This document shows positions 24,928 to 34,113 of a stretch of DNA of 64,000 bases, piece after piece (positions within the stretch are counted from its first letter, which is position 1; the number at the start of each line of letters is the position of its first letter). Location: the NCBI GenBank assembly GCA_910577955.1, contig CAJTNC010000005.1, positions 92,326 to 156,325 of the forward strand. The letters run 5' to 3'. The DNA comes from an uncultured Lachnospiraceae bacterium. Its GTDB lineage: Bacteria > Bacillota > Clostridia > Lachnospirales > Lachnospiraceae. A program made the translations under genes and the position numbers. The notes beneath the pieces were generated by a model. The model searched no databases. It saw only the letters and a list, made by a program, of their open reading frames with translations, and was not told the origin of the DNA.

Positions 24928-26028
24928 CTACACGTTAAACCTAAACAGGATCACATCCCCGTCCTGCACCACATACTCTTTTCCTTCCATGCCCACAAGG
25001 CCTTTTTCTCTTGCCGCGGAAAGGGAGCCGAACTCCAGCAGATCCTTATAATTGACGACTTCTGCCTTGATAAAGCCGCGCTCAAAATCCGTATGTATCT
25101 TTCCCGCCGCCTGAGGCGCTTTTGTTCCGATCTTTATCGTCCAAGCCCTTGTCTCATCTTCTCCCGCCGTAAGGAAACTCATCAGACCCAGAATGCGGTA
25201 GCTGGCGGCAATCAGCTTATCAAGTCCCGACTGCTCAATCCCCATATCCTCCAAAAACATCGCCTTCTCGTCATCGTCAAGCTCCGCGATCTCCTGCTCG
25301 ATCTGAGCGCAGATCACAAACACTTCGCTGCCGTTTTCCGCCGCAAATTCTCTCACCTTCTGCACACCGCCGTTGGAAGCGCCATCATCAGGCAGATCCT
25401 CCTCCGCCACGTTTGCTGCAAAAATAACAGGTTTCGCTGTCAGCAGATTGTATGAATCAAACCACGCCGCATCATCCTCATCTTCACCCACCTCAAAACT
25501 CATGGCAAGTTTTCCGGCTTCCAAATGTTCTTTTATCCTTTGAAGCAAAGCCAGCTCTTTCCCGAGAGCCTTGTCCATTCTCGCCCCTTTGGAAGTCTTC
25601 GCGATCCTTCTCTCCAAAATCTCCAAATCGGAGAATATCAGCTCCAGATTGATAGTCTCGATATCCCTCAGCGGATCGACGCTGCCGTCCACATGAACCA
25701 CGTTTGCATCCTCAAAACACCGCACCACATGCACGATGGCATCCACCTCGCGAATATTGGAAAGAAACTGGTTCCCAAGCCCTTCCCCTTTGGAGGCCCC
25801 CTTCACCAGTCCCGCGATATCTACAAACTCGATCACCGCCGGCGTCACTTTCTTGGAATGATACATTTCTCCAAGCAGCCTGATCCGCTCATCCGGCACA
25901 GCCACGATACCCACGTTGGGATCGATGGTGCAAAACGGATAATTTGCAGATTCAGCTCCCGCCTTTGTCAACGAATTAAAAAGGGTACTCTTTCCCACGT
26001 TGGGAAGTCCTACGATGCCTAGTTTCAT
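24928..26028 (-). CDS. ychF: Ribosome-associated ATPase/GTPase YchF
   Basis: 366 residues, full length for YchF/Ola1. The P-loop GLPNVGKST opens the protein, FVDIAGLVKGASKGEGLGNQFL is the G3 switch region, and the C-terminal TGS domain ends in VVQDGDVILFRF. The family prefers ATP over GTP, binds ribosomes and is redox-controlled. GGAGG precedes the ATG. Single gene with its own promoter region. Confidence 0.97.
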   Translation of the reverse strand: MKLGIVGLPNVGKSTLFNSLTKAGAESANYPFCTIDPNVGIVAVPDERIRLLGEMYHSKKVTPAVIEFVDIAGLVKGASKGEGLGNQFLSNIREVDAIVHVVRCFEDANVVHVDGSVDPLRDIETINLELIFSDLEILERRIAKTSKGARMDKALGKELALLQRIKEHLEAGKLAMSFEVGEDEDDAAWFDSYNLLTAKPVIFAANVAEEDLPDDGASNGGVQKVREFAAENGSEVFVICAQIEQEIAELDDDEKAMFLEDMGIEQSGLDKLIAASYRILGLMSFLTAGEDETRAWTIKIGTKAPQAAGKIHTDFERGFIKAEVVNYKDLLEFGSLSAAREKGLVGMEGKEYVVQDGDVILFRFNV

Positions 26029-26159
26029 GTTATTTTATTCCTCCGTGTTTGCTAATCTTATTTTCCTACGCATATCATTATGATATAATCGTTTCTCTAT
26101 TCCAAAATGCTCCAAAGCAAAGAGCCTTAACAGCTATGATAGTATAGCATAGTAGGGCT

Positions 26160-26321
26160 CTATTCATCAAGCATTATCGTTCCCTTTTTCGCCTTCGCTT
26201 TCAGTCTCGCCATCTGCTCTCTCTCAATCTCCTGAATACTCTTTTTAGGAATATTTATTTCACTCAATAACTTTTCTCCTGATATTCCCGCCGTCCAATT
26301 TTCTCCGCCATAATTACTCAT
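26160..26321 (-). CDS. Hypothetical 53-residue protein downstream of fic
   Basis: A frame of 53 residues on the same strand as the Fic gene, 59 bases after its stop. The sequence is charged and probably helical in its C-terminal half (EIEREQMARLKAKAKKG). The ribosome site is poor. It may be a small partner of Fic, an antitoxin-like remnant or a chance frame. The rest of the 26029-26380 stretch shows only AT-rich promoter-like DNA for ychF. Confidence 0.35.
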   Translation of the reverse strand: MSNYGGENWTAGISGEKLLSEINIPKKSIQEIEREQMARLKAKAKKGTIMLDE

Positions 26322-26380
26322 AATTTAACTATTTCCCGATTTAAATATTATAGTAATGAAATTTCACTTTTATTTAATCC

Positions 26381-27121
26381 CTACATAAAATACTTACACT
26401 TTTCAAAATAGAATTGTTGCTCTTTTTCGAACAACCTGACTAACTTATTCAAAGATTTTTCTTCCCTATACTCTTTCAGGGCCTCCAAATACTCATCTCT
26501 ATTCGCATCTTCAATCACAATCGGCACGATAGCATTCTTCATGCACTCTCGAAAAAGAATTAACCTGCCTGTTCTGCCATTCCCATCTTGGAAAGGATGT
26601 ATACTCTCGTATCCGGCATGAAACTCAGCTAATACATCAAGATTTATTTTCTGTCTGAAATACCATCCAATGAGGACGTTCATCTCTTTTTCAACGTTCT
26701 CAGGTTTTACAGTCTGATACATACCAATCATATTAGGACGCTTCTTATAATCACCAATAGCATATCCATTTGCACGATCCTCAAACACCCCGGATTTCAA
26801 TTCATAATGGAATTGCTTTATCAGTTCTTGTGTTAACGGCTCGTCCAATGTATCCAACATCTTATTAAACATTAGGAAATGACCATTCATTTCCTCTACA
26901 TCCTTTGCTCTATAATAATCGTCTGACTTAGGCAGAGTCCCATTATCAAACAAAGAAGCTGTTTGTTCCTCCGTAAGCGTGCTCCCCTCAATCTTATTTG
27001 AATTATAGGCAAGTAAACGCTGCGTATATGCATATACACCGGACCTGTCAAACCTTTCTCTTTCTATTTTAAATCTATCCAAAAGAAAGTTTAAAAATTC
27101 TCTATCTTTGCAATGACTCAT
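26381..27121 (-). CDS. Class II Fic-domain protein (predicted AMPylator, self-inhibited)
   Basis: 246 residues. The catalytic motif HPFQDGNGRTGR near residues 174-185 is complete, with the catalytic His first. An N-terminal inhibitory helix is visible as SNKIEG at residues 41-46, matching (S/T)xxxE(G/N), so the protein is of class II with the inhibitor in the same chain. Such enzymes transfer AMP or another nucleotide part to hydroxyl side chains. AGAGAGG precedes the ATG. Stand-alone gene of lower GC than its surroundings. Confidence 0.9.
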   Translation of the reverse strand: MSHCKDREFLNFLLDRFKIERERFDRSGVYAYTQRLLAYNSNKIEGSTLTEEQTASLFDNGTLPKSDDYYRAKDVEEMNGHFLMFNKMLDTLDEPLTQELIKQFHYELKSGVFEDRANGYAIGDYKKRPNMIGMYQTVKPENVEKEMNVLIGWYFRQKINLDVLAEFHAGYESIHPFQDGNGRTGRLILFRECMKNAIVPIVIEDANRDEYLEALKEYREEKSLNKLVRLFEKEQQFYFEKCKYFM

Positions 27122-27299
27122 ATAGTTTACCTCTCTTAATTGAAACCATCAAACCAGAATTCTATTGGTATTTATAAGCAATTTATTTCTTAATTAAGTG
27201 TCACACATTATGTTAATTATCATACCACATCCATAATCCAATTTCCATATTTGGGCAAAACTCGTTATACTGCCTTTCTCACAGACGAAAATTTGATGC

Positions 27300-27905
27300 T
27301 TATTTTTCAGCTTTAAGGAACACCCCTTTTCCTTTTCTATAGACCTGTACTGTTTTAAATCCACAATTATAAAAGATTTCCCCTAACTCCTTTTTGCTGT
27401 ATATTCTTACATCTCCGCTTTTTGAAAAGGGAAACCAAAATTTATTTGCTATAAATCTGACTACTGCTCCAAAATTAGGATCAGCTACATAAACTGTACC
27501 GTTTTTCTTTAAAACTCTTTTACATTCATTTACAAAACCTTGCGGATTGTCAAAATGATGAAACGCGCAACACACGGTTATAATATCAATACTTTCATTA
27601 CTCCATTCTAGCGGATAGCACGGTTTTACCTCAAAACTCATATTCGGGTATCGCTTCTTTGCAGAAGATATCATGTTCTCAGAAATATCTATTCCATTTG
27701 CTTCGATTTTTGCTTTTTTCGATAATTCCCACAACAGAGTTCCGTTTCCACATGCAACATCAAGGACAACATTACCCTCATGCAAATCTATAGTGTTAGA
27801 TAATTCCATAATATGAAATCTTGTATATTGCCCTTCCCTTGTCGCATCATATTCAGATGCTATTTTATTGTATGCAATTCTCGATTCTTCTGTTTTCTTA
27901 TTCAC
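27300..27905 (-). CDS. Class I SAM-dependent methyltransferase
   Basis: 201 residues. Motif I VLDVACGNGTLLW, the acidic NGIDISENMI, and ITVCCAFHHFDNPQGFV make a typical Methyltransf_11/25 fold. It begins with GTG at 27905, with GGAG about 14 bases upstream. The substrate is unknown. It is divergent from the sensor kinase at 28160 and 178 bases from the fic gene, so it stands alone. Confidence 0.85.
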   Translation of the reverse strand: MNKKTEESRIAYNKIASEYDATREGQYTRFHIMELSNTIDLHEGNVVLDVACGNGTLLWELSKKAKIEANGIDISENMISSAKKRYPNMSFEVKPCYPLEWSNESIDIITVCCAFHHFDNPQGFVNECKRVLKKNGTVYVADPNFGAVVRFIANKFWFPFSKSGDVRIYSKKELGEIFYNCGFKTVQVYRKGKGVFLKAEK

Positions 27906-28159
27906 GTCACTTTCTCACTCCTGATTTCTTCATCTGATTATACTACTTCCATTCTCTATTTGCCATGATAAAATATAGGGCATAGGAAGTGAAAAATATT
28001 TCGGCAATTTTTCCAGAAATTCCTCGCCGCAGCGAAGCTGGCACCCCCCGCAATAAGAGCAAATCATTTGACAGCGCTCTAAAAGCATATTGCCGCATTT
28101 TAGTTGTATATGCATTTGATGAATGGTATGCTAATTATGAAAAACGGGAGGATATAAAA

Positions 28160-29476
28160 ATGGATCATTTGGATTTTTTCAATCGGTATATCATGGGAAG
28201 TGTGCAAATGCTTATCAGTTTCTATTTTTACACAAAATTATTGAACAAGAAGATAAATCCAACTTATTATTTTTTGTTTGCCTTATTAGGAATTACAATC
28301 ATAGAATCTGTCAAAGCCGGGAATATTACAAAATTTATTATATATATCTTACTGCTCGCCATAAGCGGATTCCTTGTGTGCAAGATCCGAAACGTATCTG
28401 TTATCCTATATGCAGTTATTATAGTCGAAATTATGCAGTTTACGTTTGGGATTTTTAATTCTGTTTTGTGCATTTTATATCCGTCAGGCGGAGTATTCCA
28501 TCAGGAAATCATCGGCATTCTATTTATGGGATTAGGATATTTGTCATTGCCGGCGGCAGTTATTTGCTGCTGCACAGCAGTCAAATTCTTTTCGTATGAT
28601 AAAATGACACAACATAAATATACCCTTATCATTTTGGCGCCCACACTGATGATATTTTTAATCGGTGAATATATCAATTCCGTGATTTACGGAAATACAA
28701 TAGTCACAGACGGCAATAGAATGATCATCAACACAAACCATTATCAAATGCTCATGATACAAACATTGGGAATGGCAAGTCTGTTCTGCATCATGTTCTA
28801 TCATAAAAAACTGTCAGAAAATTTTTACTTAAATACAAAACTATCGCTGTTTGAACAGGAAGAACATTCTCTAAATCAGTACGTTACCGAGGCAAAAACC
28901 CGATATGAAAAAACGAGATCATTTCGCCATGACATAAAAAATCACATGACAGTCTTGAAGAAACTTTTGCAGGAAGAAAAAACCGAACAGGCGATCAACT
29001 ATATACGGGATATGGATGAAATAACAGAAGAATTATCATTTCCATGCAATACCAATAATCCTGCAGTCGATATTTTAATAGAGAATAAATTAGGAACGGC
29101 TAAAAATATGGGAATAGACGTTTCCTGTTCCTTGAGTCTGCCATATCCTTGTATGATTCGTGATATCGATTTTGCTATTATTTTGTCCAACGCTTTGGAT
29201 AATGCGGTATATGCCTGTAAAAGTATGGATTCCCATGCTGAAAAATATATTCGTGTAGCCGGAAAGATACAGGGAGATTTTATTTTTCTCGAAATTGAAA
29301 ACAGCTGCCAAAAAAGGGGACAGTTCAGAAAGGGGACGGGACTGTTGAACATACAAACCGTTGCAGAAAAGTATCATGGTGCAGTAAATATAAAATCTCA
29401 AAGTAATTCTTTTCTTCTCAGCGTATTGCTTATCATTCCGCCGCATTCAGAAAGCTTTTCGCCGCAAATTTGTTGA
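28160..29476 (+). CDS. GHKL sensor histidine kinase, AgrC type, orphan
   Basis: 438 residues from the ATG at 28160, which follows GGGAGG. Six or so membrane helices fill the first 220 residues. Then come the dimerisation helix with the phospho-His (FRHDIKNHMTVLKKLLQ) and an HATPase_c_5 domain (NALDNAVYACKS, GTGLLNIQTVAEKYHG). This is the AgrC/ComD family that senses peptides. No LytTR response regulator or AgrB/AgrD gene is beside it, which is unusual. The longer frame reaching 27989 lacks a ribosome site. Confidence 0.85.
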   Translation: MDHLDFFNRYIMGSVQMLISFYFYTKLLNKKINPTYYFLFALLGITIIESVKAGNITKFIIYILLLAISGFLVCKIRNVSVILYAVIIVEIMQFTFGIFNSVLCILYPSGGVFHQEIIGILFMGLGYLSLPAAVICCCTAVKFFSYDKMTQHKYTLIILAPTLMIFLIGEYINSVIYGNTIVTDGNRMIINTNHYQMLMIQTLGMASLFCIMFYHKKLSENFYLNTKLSLFEQEEHSLNQYVTEAKTRYEKTRSFRHDIKNHMTVLKKLLQEEKTEQAINYIRDMDEITEELSFPCNTNNPAVDILIENKLGTAKNMGIDVSCSLSLPYPCMIRDIDFAIILSNALDNAVYACKSMDSHAEKYIRVAGKIQGDFIFLEIENSCQKRGQFRKGTGLLNIQTVAEKYHGAVNIKSQSNSFLLSVLLIIPPHSESFSPQIC

Positions 29477-29557
29477 TTTCCCGCATTTCACAGCCGAAAA
29501 ATTTCTCAGTTTCCCCTCTCTGTAAAAATTATCCTTTACAAAACATGATCCTTACCG

Positions 29558-30706
29558 TCACATATCCCGTATGTAAAATGCGATCTGGTAGGGCAGGCGT
29601 TCTTCCGGCGTGGAAAGCTCCGTGCCTAACAGTTTTTTTATGTTGTTCATGCGGTAGATGATCGTATTCCGGTGCGTGAACATGCTCTGAGCCATCGCCT
29701 GTATGCTCCCGTCCAACTCCAGATAGCGCCGCAGCGTCTCCACATAGTTCGAGTTATGCCGCCTGTCATGCTCCTCAAGCACGGAAAGCGCCTCCTGTTT
29801 CATCTGTGCAAGCAGCCCGGTATCCGTGCAGCTGTATAACAGGCGGTACATGCCCATCTCCTCAAACTTTAAAAACGCGGTCTTTGTCCGCATCGCCATG
29901 TTTGCCGCCGCCTCCGCCCTCCGGTAGCTGACCGAAAGGTTTTCGATATCCGTCACCGGACTTCCTATGCCCACATAGAGCGGTCTGCCCGGCATCCGCT
30001 TATGAGCCCGCTTTAACATCCCTTCGCCCAGCTCGATCAGAAGTTCCGGCTTTATCGCATTTACAACGAGTACAAAAAACGAATTGTAATAAAAGAAACT
30101 CCCGTTGTGGGTGATCTGCTCCAAATACATCTGCAGCCGGTAGGACAGCTTTCTCCTGTCCACCGTATCCATCGAATCTAACCCTTCGCTGGCGATGAGC
30201 ATGACCTGAAAGGTTCCGTCCACATCAAAATACGGCAGCAGCTTTTTCCGGTACTCCTGATTGTCCGGCTGCTCGACCGCCGAGATCAGAGCGTTTACAA
30301 CCTGCTCGTCCGTACTCCCCTGCACAAAGATGCGAATGCTGAAATCCTTCATCATATCAGCGAGGTGAACCTCCCACGGCACGGTCAAAAGAGGCAGATG
30401 ATTATCCTCACAATATGCCAGCAGGCTTTCGGGCAGTTCCTCTATATAGTTCCCGGTATTGACGACTAACCCGGCCGCATGGCGCTGTACCAGATGTCTG
30501 GCCAACTCCATCATCGCTTCCTCCGTCGGAAAACCGAGTCCCGTCGTAACCACCAGTTCTTTTCCCCAGAAGTTCTGTATGATCTTCGTATCTTCGATCA
30601 GATGCACCCAGCTGATCGAGTTGGACCAGCCGTCTTTGCCCGCGAGATACCTCATCCGGTAACGCTCCTCCGAGGTGATCATCATATCCTGTATCGTAAA
30701 ACCCAT
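29558..30706 (-). CDS. PucR/CdaR-family transcriptional regulator
   Basis: 382 residues. The N-terminal PucR domain (TIQDMMITSEERYRMRYLAG) is followed by a GGDEF-like central part and a C-terminal HTH_30 (MAQSMFTHRNTIIYRMNNIKKLLG). Members control purine, amino-acid or sugar-acid catabolism in response to metabolites. AAGGAGG precedes the ATG. It is divergent from the small gene at 30870, which may be a target. Confidence 0.9.
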   Translation of the reverse strand: MGFTIQDMMITSEERYRMRYLAGKDGWSNSISWVHLIEDTKIIQNFWGKELVVTTGLGFPTEEAMMELARHLVQRHAAGLVVNTGNYIEELPESLLAYCEDNHLPLLTVPWEVHLADMMKDFSIRIFVQGSTDEQVVNALISAVEQPDNQEYRKKLLPYFDVDGTFQVMLIASEGLDSMDTVDRRKLSYRLQMYLEQITHNGSFFYYNSFFVLVVNAIKPELLIELGEGMLKRAHKRMPGRPLYVGIGSPVTDIENLSVSYRRAEAAANMAMRTKTAFLKFEEMGMYRLLYSCTDTGLLAQMKQEALSVLEEHDRRHNSNYVETLRRYLELDGSIQAMAQSMFTHRNTIIYRMNNIKKLLGTELSTPEERLPYQIAFYIRDM

Positions 30707-30799
30707 TCCAGCCTCCTCCTTTTCCTGTTTTTTATTTCATTCTACCACTTTTTGTGCTGACAGTACATATTTAGTCTGCATTTTTAGATTTCAAGGCCA

Positions 30800-30827
30800 T
30801 TGGATTTTCTTTTCTTTATGTTATGAT
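30800..30827 (+). promoter_or_regulatory. Promoter of the 52-residue gene
   Basis: TTGGAT (30800-30805) and TATGAT (30822-30827) are 16 bases apart. The start codon lies 43 bases further on. This supports the small gene as a true transcription unit. Confidence 0.55.
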
Positions 30828-30869
30828 TATATTAAATAACAAATAAAAAAAATAAAGGAGGCGCATCTT

Positions 30870-31028
30870 ATGTTAACAATTTCAAACAACTTCGCAACCA
30901 ACTACAGCTATACACCATCATGGATTAAGTCCGAGCGTTACCTGTACTGCGACAATTTTGCACAGGATCTTGCCGGAAGCAAACATGCGTCGTTCCTCGC
31001 ATCTATCCGCAAACTGTTTCACAGATAA
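30870..31028 (+). CDS. Small 52-residue protein of unknown function
   Basis: A short gene with all its signals: promoter, AAAGGAGG ribosome site, ATG, TAA and a strong terminator 37 bases later. The protein begins MLTISNNFATNYSYTPSWIK, has one Cys (YLYCDNF) and ends in a basic helix (FLASIRKLFHR). No signal peptide or membrane helix is evident. It lies beside a PucR regulator and rsgA. I do not recognise a family. It could be a small regulatory or stress protein. Confidence 0.7.
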   Translation: MLTISNNFATNYSYTPSWIKSERYLYCDNFAQDLAGSKHASFLASIRKLFHR

Positions 31029-31064
31029 AAGCTAACGGAATCAACTGATAGAGATGAGAATTGC

Positions 31065-31090
31065 AAAAAGGCTGCCGCGGCAGCCTTTTT
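31065..31090. terminator. Bidirectional terminator
   Basis: AAAAAGGCTGCC and GGCAGCCTTTTT pair around a GC centre, with A and T runs on the two sides. It ends the small gene on the plus strand and rsgA, and the operon behind it, on the minus strand. Confidence 0.92.
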
Positions 31091-31971
31091 TATCGATACT
31101 TTCTTTTGTTTTTCAACTCCTCATACAACACCGTATAATTGTGATATCTCACATCGCTGATTTTTCCCGCTCCTAAGGCCTCCTTCACACTGCACCCGGG
31201 TTCGCTTATATGGACACACCCTCTGAATCTGCAGTCTTCCTCATATTTCTTAAATTCCGGATAAAAATCCCTCAGTTCCTCTTTCTCCATGTCAAAAAGC
31301 TGCAAAGATGAAAACCCCGGTGTGTCCATGATATAACTATCCTGATCAAGCACAAACAGCTCCGAATGGCGGGTAGTGTGCTTTCCTCTGTCAATCTTTC
31401 TGCTGATATCCCCGGTCTCCATCGCCGCCTGAGGGTGCAGGAAGTTGATTAGGGAGGATTTACCCACACCGCTGGGACCTGCCATCGCCGTTGTCTTACT
31501 CCGCAAAAGCGACCGGACTTCCTCTAATCCTTCCTTTTCTCTGACGCTGATAAAGAGCACCTTACAGCCGCAGGCTTCATAAGCGCTCCGCAAATTGTTC
31601 CTCTCCTCCTCTGCGGAAATATCGCTCTTGTTAAAACAGATAATGCAGGGCAAACCCTGCTGCTCCATCATAATCAGAAAACGATCCAACAAATTAAAAT
31701 TGGGCTCCGGTTTTGCAATCGCAAACACCACCAGAGCCTGATCGATATTGGCCACCGCCGGCCGGATCAACGTGCTTTTCCTTGGCAGGATCTCGCAGAT
31801 ACTGCCCGTCTTTTCCGCTTGATCAAGCACTTCTAACTCCGCGCGGTCGCCCACAAGCGGCTTGATATTCTCCCGTCTGAATATCCCTCTCGCCTTACAC
31901 TCATAAACCTCGCCGTCAGCGGCATGCACATAATAAAATCCGCCGATCCCCTTAATTATCTTTCCCTGCAT
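31090..31971 (-). CDS. rsgA: Ribosome small-subunit-dependent GTPase A
   Basis: 293 residues with the circularly permuted GTPase order: an OB fold first, then G4 (CFNKSD), G1 (GPSGVGKSS) and G3 (DTPGF), and a C-terminal zinc knuckle (CRFRGCVHISEPGC). It matures 30S subunits. Last gene of the operon that contains prpC-prkC, 33 bases after prkC, as in Bacillus and Clostridia. Confidence 0.97.
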   Translation of the reverse strand: MQGKIIKGIGGFYYVHAADGEVYECKARGIFRRENIKPLVGDRAELEVLDQAEKTGSICEILPRKSTLIRPAVANIDQALVVFAIAKPEPNFNLLDRFLIMMEQQGLPCIICFNKSDISAEEERNNLRSAYEACGCKVLFISVREKEGLEEVRSLLRSKTTAMAGPSGVGKSSLINFLHPQAAMETGDISRKIDRGKHTTRHSELFVLDQDSYIMDTPGFSSLQLFDMEKEELRDFYPEFKKYEEDCRFRGCVHISEPGCSVKEALGAGKISDVRYHNYTVLYEELKNKRKYR

Positions 31972-32004
31972 ACGGCATATCCTGTTTTTGACATTTTAAA
32001 ACAG

Positions 32005-34098
32005 CTACCTCTCTTCTGTAAATTCTATGATCCGCTCTATCTTCTTAGGCTCTTTTACCTCTTCCGTTGCCGGCGTATCCCCTTCCGCCGTCCCGGTCTC
32101 AACCCGCTTCACGTTTGTGTACTCAAAGGTGATCGTGCCTGTGGGTGACTTGATGCCGCTGTAATTCACCGCCACAGGAAAAGAAGTAGTCTGGGTGTCC
32201 AACAGTTTGGTGCCGTCCGCCGTCACGATAGTTACTTTCACAGTCGTGCCCTCGCTGTTATATTCAGGATCTTCCTCTCTGGTAGGCCCGTTGATATTGC
32301 CGCTGTAGCTGTATGTCGCCGCCTTTCCTCCCATACTGATCTTGATATCGATGGCCGTTCCCGGATCCACAAAGGAACCCACTGAGTAACTCTGGTAACA
32401 GACCTGCCCCTCCGGAAAGTCCTCGTTGTTGATCTGACCTACCGTCCCCACTGGCAGCCCGGCCTCCACCAGCATCGCCACCGCTTCATCTTCTTCTTTC
32501 CCCATCAGATCAGGCACCCTGACCTTGGAATCCTCCGCTCCGGAACTGACCACTATCGTAACGGCAGATCCCTTCGGGGCTTTCGTGCCCTCCGCCGGAT
32601 TCTGGGAGATCACATAGTTATTTTCCACCGTGGAGGAAGAACTCTCGTTCTTATTGACCACGAAACCGGCTTTCTCCAACGTATTTTTCGCTTCCTCGTA
32701 GGTAATGCCCGTCGCTTTCGGCACGGTCACGCCCTCCGCTCCGGAACTGACCGTCAATGTGATCACTGTTCCCTGATCCAACATCGTACCTTCCTTCACA
32801 TTGGCGCTGATCACCTGATTCTGTGGGTAGGCCGCACTTTCCACATATTTCACTTCCGGTTCCAATCCAAGTTTACGCAGCCTTTCCTGAGCCGTATTCA
32901 CCGCCATACCGGTGACATCTATCATCTCCACCTGCTCGGTCTGTTCTTCCTGCCTGTTCTCTTCATTTTCTTTGTTTCCGCTTAAACGGAACAGTCCCAA
33001 AGCTCTGCCCACAAGCACGATCACAATACAGCCAATGATAACGGCTGCCACGACGGCGAGGATCGTCGTGACCTTTTCCATGCGGGGGTCGTAATCCTCT
33101 TCGTATTCTTCCTCTTCCCCCTCCTCGCTCTCCCCGTGCCTTGTCCGGTTTAAGCGCATGGACTCCTCCAGATCATCTTTCTGGGCGGACGCTCTCTTGA
33201 TCCGCTCCATCTCCCGCTCCGTGATCATACGGGTGGACGCTTTGCGATCCGGTTCCACCATCTTCACAAAATCTTCATCCGGATATAACAGAGACTGTTT
33301 TAAGTCGTCGATCAATTCCGGCATCGACTGATAGCGCCTGTCGGGACTCTTCTGGCAGCACTTGAAAACGATCTGTTCTACGCTGACGGGAATCTCCGGC
33401 ACATACTCCCTCGGTGAAGGCAGTTCCTCCTGAATATGCTTGATAGCGATGGCAACCGTAGTCTCCCCGTTAAAAGGCACCCTGCCGGTCAGCATCTCAA
33501 ACATCGTGATGCCCAGAGAATAGATGTCGCTCTTTTCATCGCTGTAGCCTCCTCTGGCCTGCTCCGGCGACGTATAGTGGACAGATCCCATCACATTTGA
33601 CGTGATCGTATTGCTGGTGGCGGCCTTCGCGATGCCAAAGTCCGTCACTTTGACTTTCCCCTCTTTGGAGATCATAATATTCTGGGGCTTGATATCCCGG
33701 TGAATGATATGGTTGTTATGAGCAGCTTCAATGCCCATAGAAACCTGAATCGCTATGCTGATAGCCTCTTTCACGGAAAGCCTTGCTTTCTTTTCAATAT
33801 ACTTCTTTAACGTAATGCCCTCTACTATTTCCATGACAAAATAATAGATACCGTTTTCCTCGCCCACATCGTAAACATTGACAATGTTCGGATGCATCAG
33901 CCCCGCCGCCGCCTGCGCCTCCGTGCGGAACTTCGAGACAAAATTTGCGTTCTCGGAAAATTCCTGCTTCAACACCTTGATTGCCACAAATCTGTTCAAT
34001 TTATGGCATTTCGCTTTATAGACATCTGACATGCCGCCGGTTCCTATCTTTTCTAAGATCTCATAGCGGTCCCCTATCATCATTCCAATTTTAATCAT
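32005..34098 (-). CDS. prkC: PASTA-domain serine/threonine kinase
   Basis: 697 residues. Cytosolic kinase domain 1-270 has the glycine loop GTGGMSDVY, Lys41, HRDIKPQN and DFG. An acidic juxtamembrane region follows, then one membrane helix near 350-370, three extracellular PASTA repeats (about 395-600) and a further beta-rich C-terminal part. It senses peptidoglycan fragments and controls growth and spore germination. It lies 15 bases after its phosphatase gene. Confidence 0.96.
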   Translation of the reverse strand: MIKIGMMIGDRYEILEKIGTGGMSDVYKAKCHKLNRFVAIKVLKQEFSENANFVSKFRTEAQAAAGLMHPNIVNVYDVGEENGIYYFVMEIVEGITLKKYIEKKARLSVKEAISIAIQVSMGIEAAHNNHIIHRDIKPQNIMISKEGKVKVTDFGIAKAATSNTITSNVMGSVHYTSPEQARGGYSDEKSDIYSLGITMFEMLTGRVPFNGETTVAIAIKHIQEELPSPREYVPEIPVSVEQIVFKCCQKSPDRRYQSMPELIDDLKQSLLYPDEDFVKMVEPDRKASTRMITEREMERIKRASAQKDDLEESMRLNRTRHGESEEGEEEEYEEDYDPRMEKVTTILAVVAAVIIGCIVIVLVGRALGLFRLSGNKENEENRQEEQTEQVEMIDVTGMAVNTAQERLRKLGLEPEVKYVESAAYPQNQVISANVKEGTMLDQGTVITLTVSSGAEGVTVPKATGITYEEAKNTLEKAGFVVNKNESSSSTVENNYVISQNPAEGTKAPKGSAVTIVVSSGAEDSKVRVPDLMGKEEDEAVAMLVEAGLPVGTVGQINNEDFPEGQVCYQSYSVGSFVDPGTAIDIKISMGGKAATYSYSGNINGPTREEDPEYNSEGTTVKVTIVTADGTKLLDTQTTSFPVAVNYSGIKSPTGTITFEYTNVKRVETGTAEGDTPATEEVKEPKKIERIIEFTEER

Positions 34099-34113
34099 GC
34101 TTTAAACTCCATT

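Noticed and set aside
27989..28159. N-terminal extension of the AgrC-type kinase, or a remnant of a response regulator
   Set aside because: The residues match neither a LytTR domain nor a membrane start, and the GGGAGG site points to ATG 28160.
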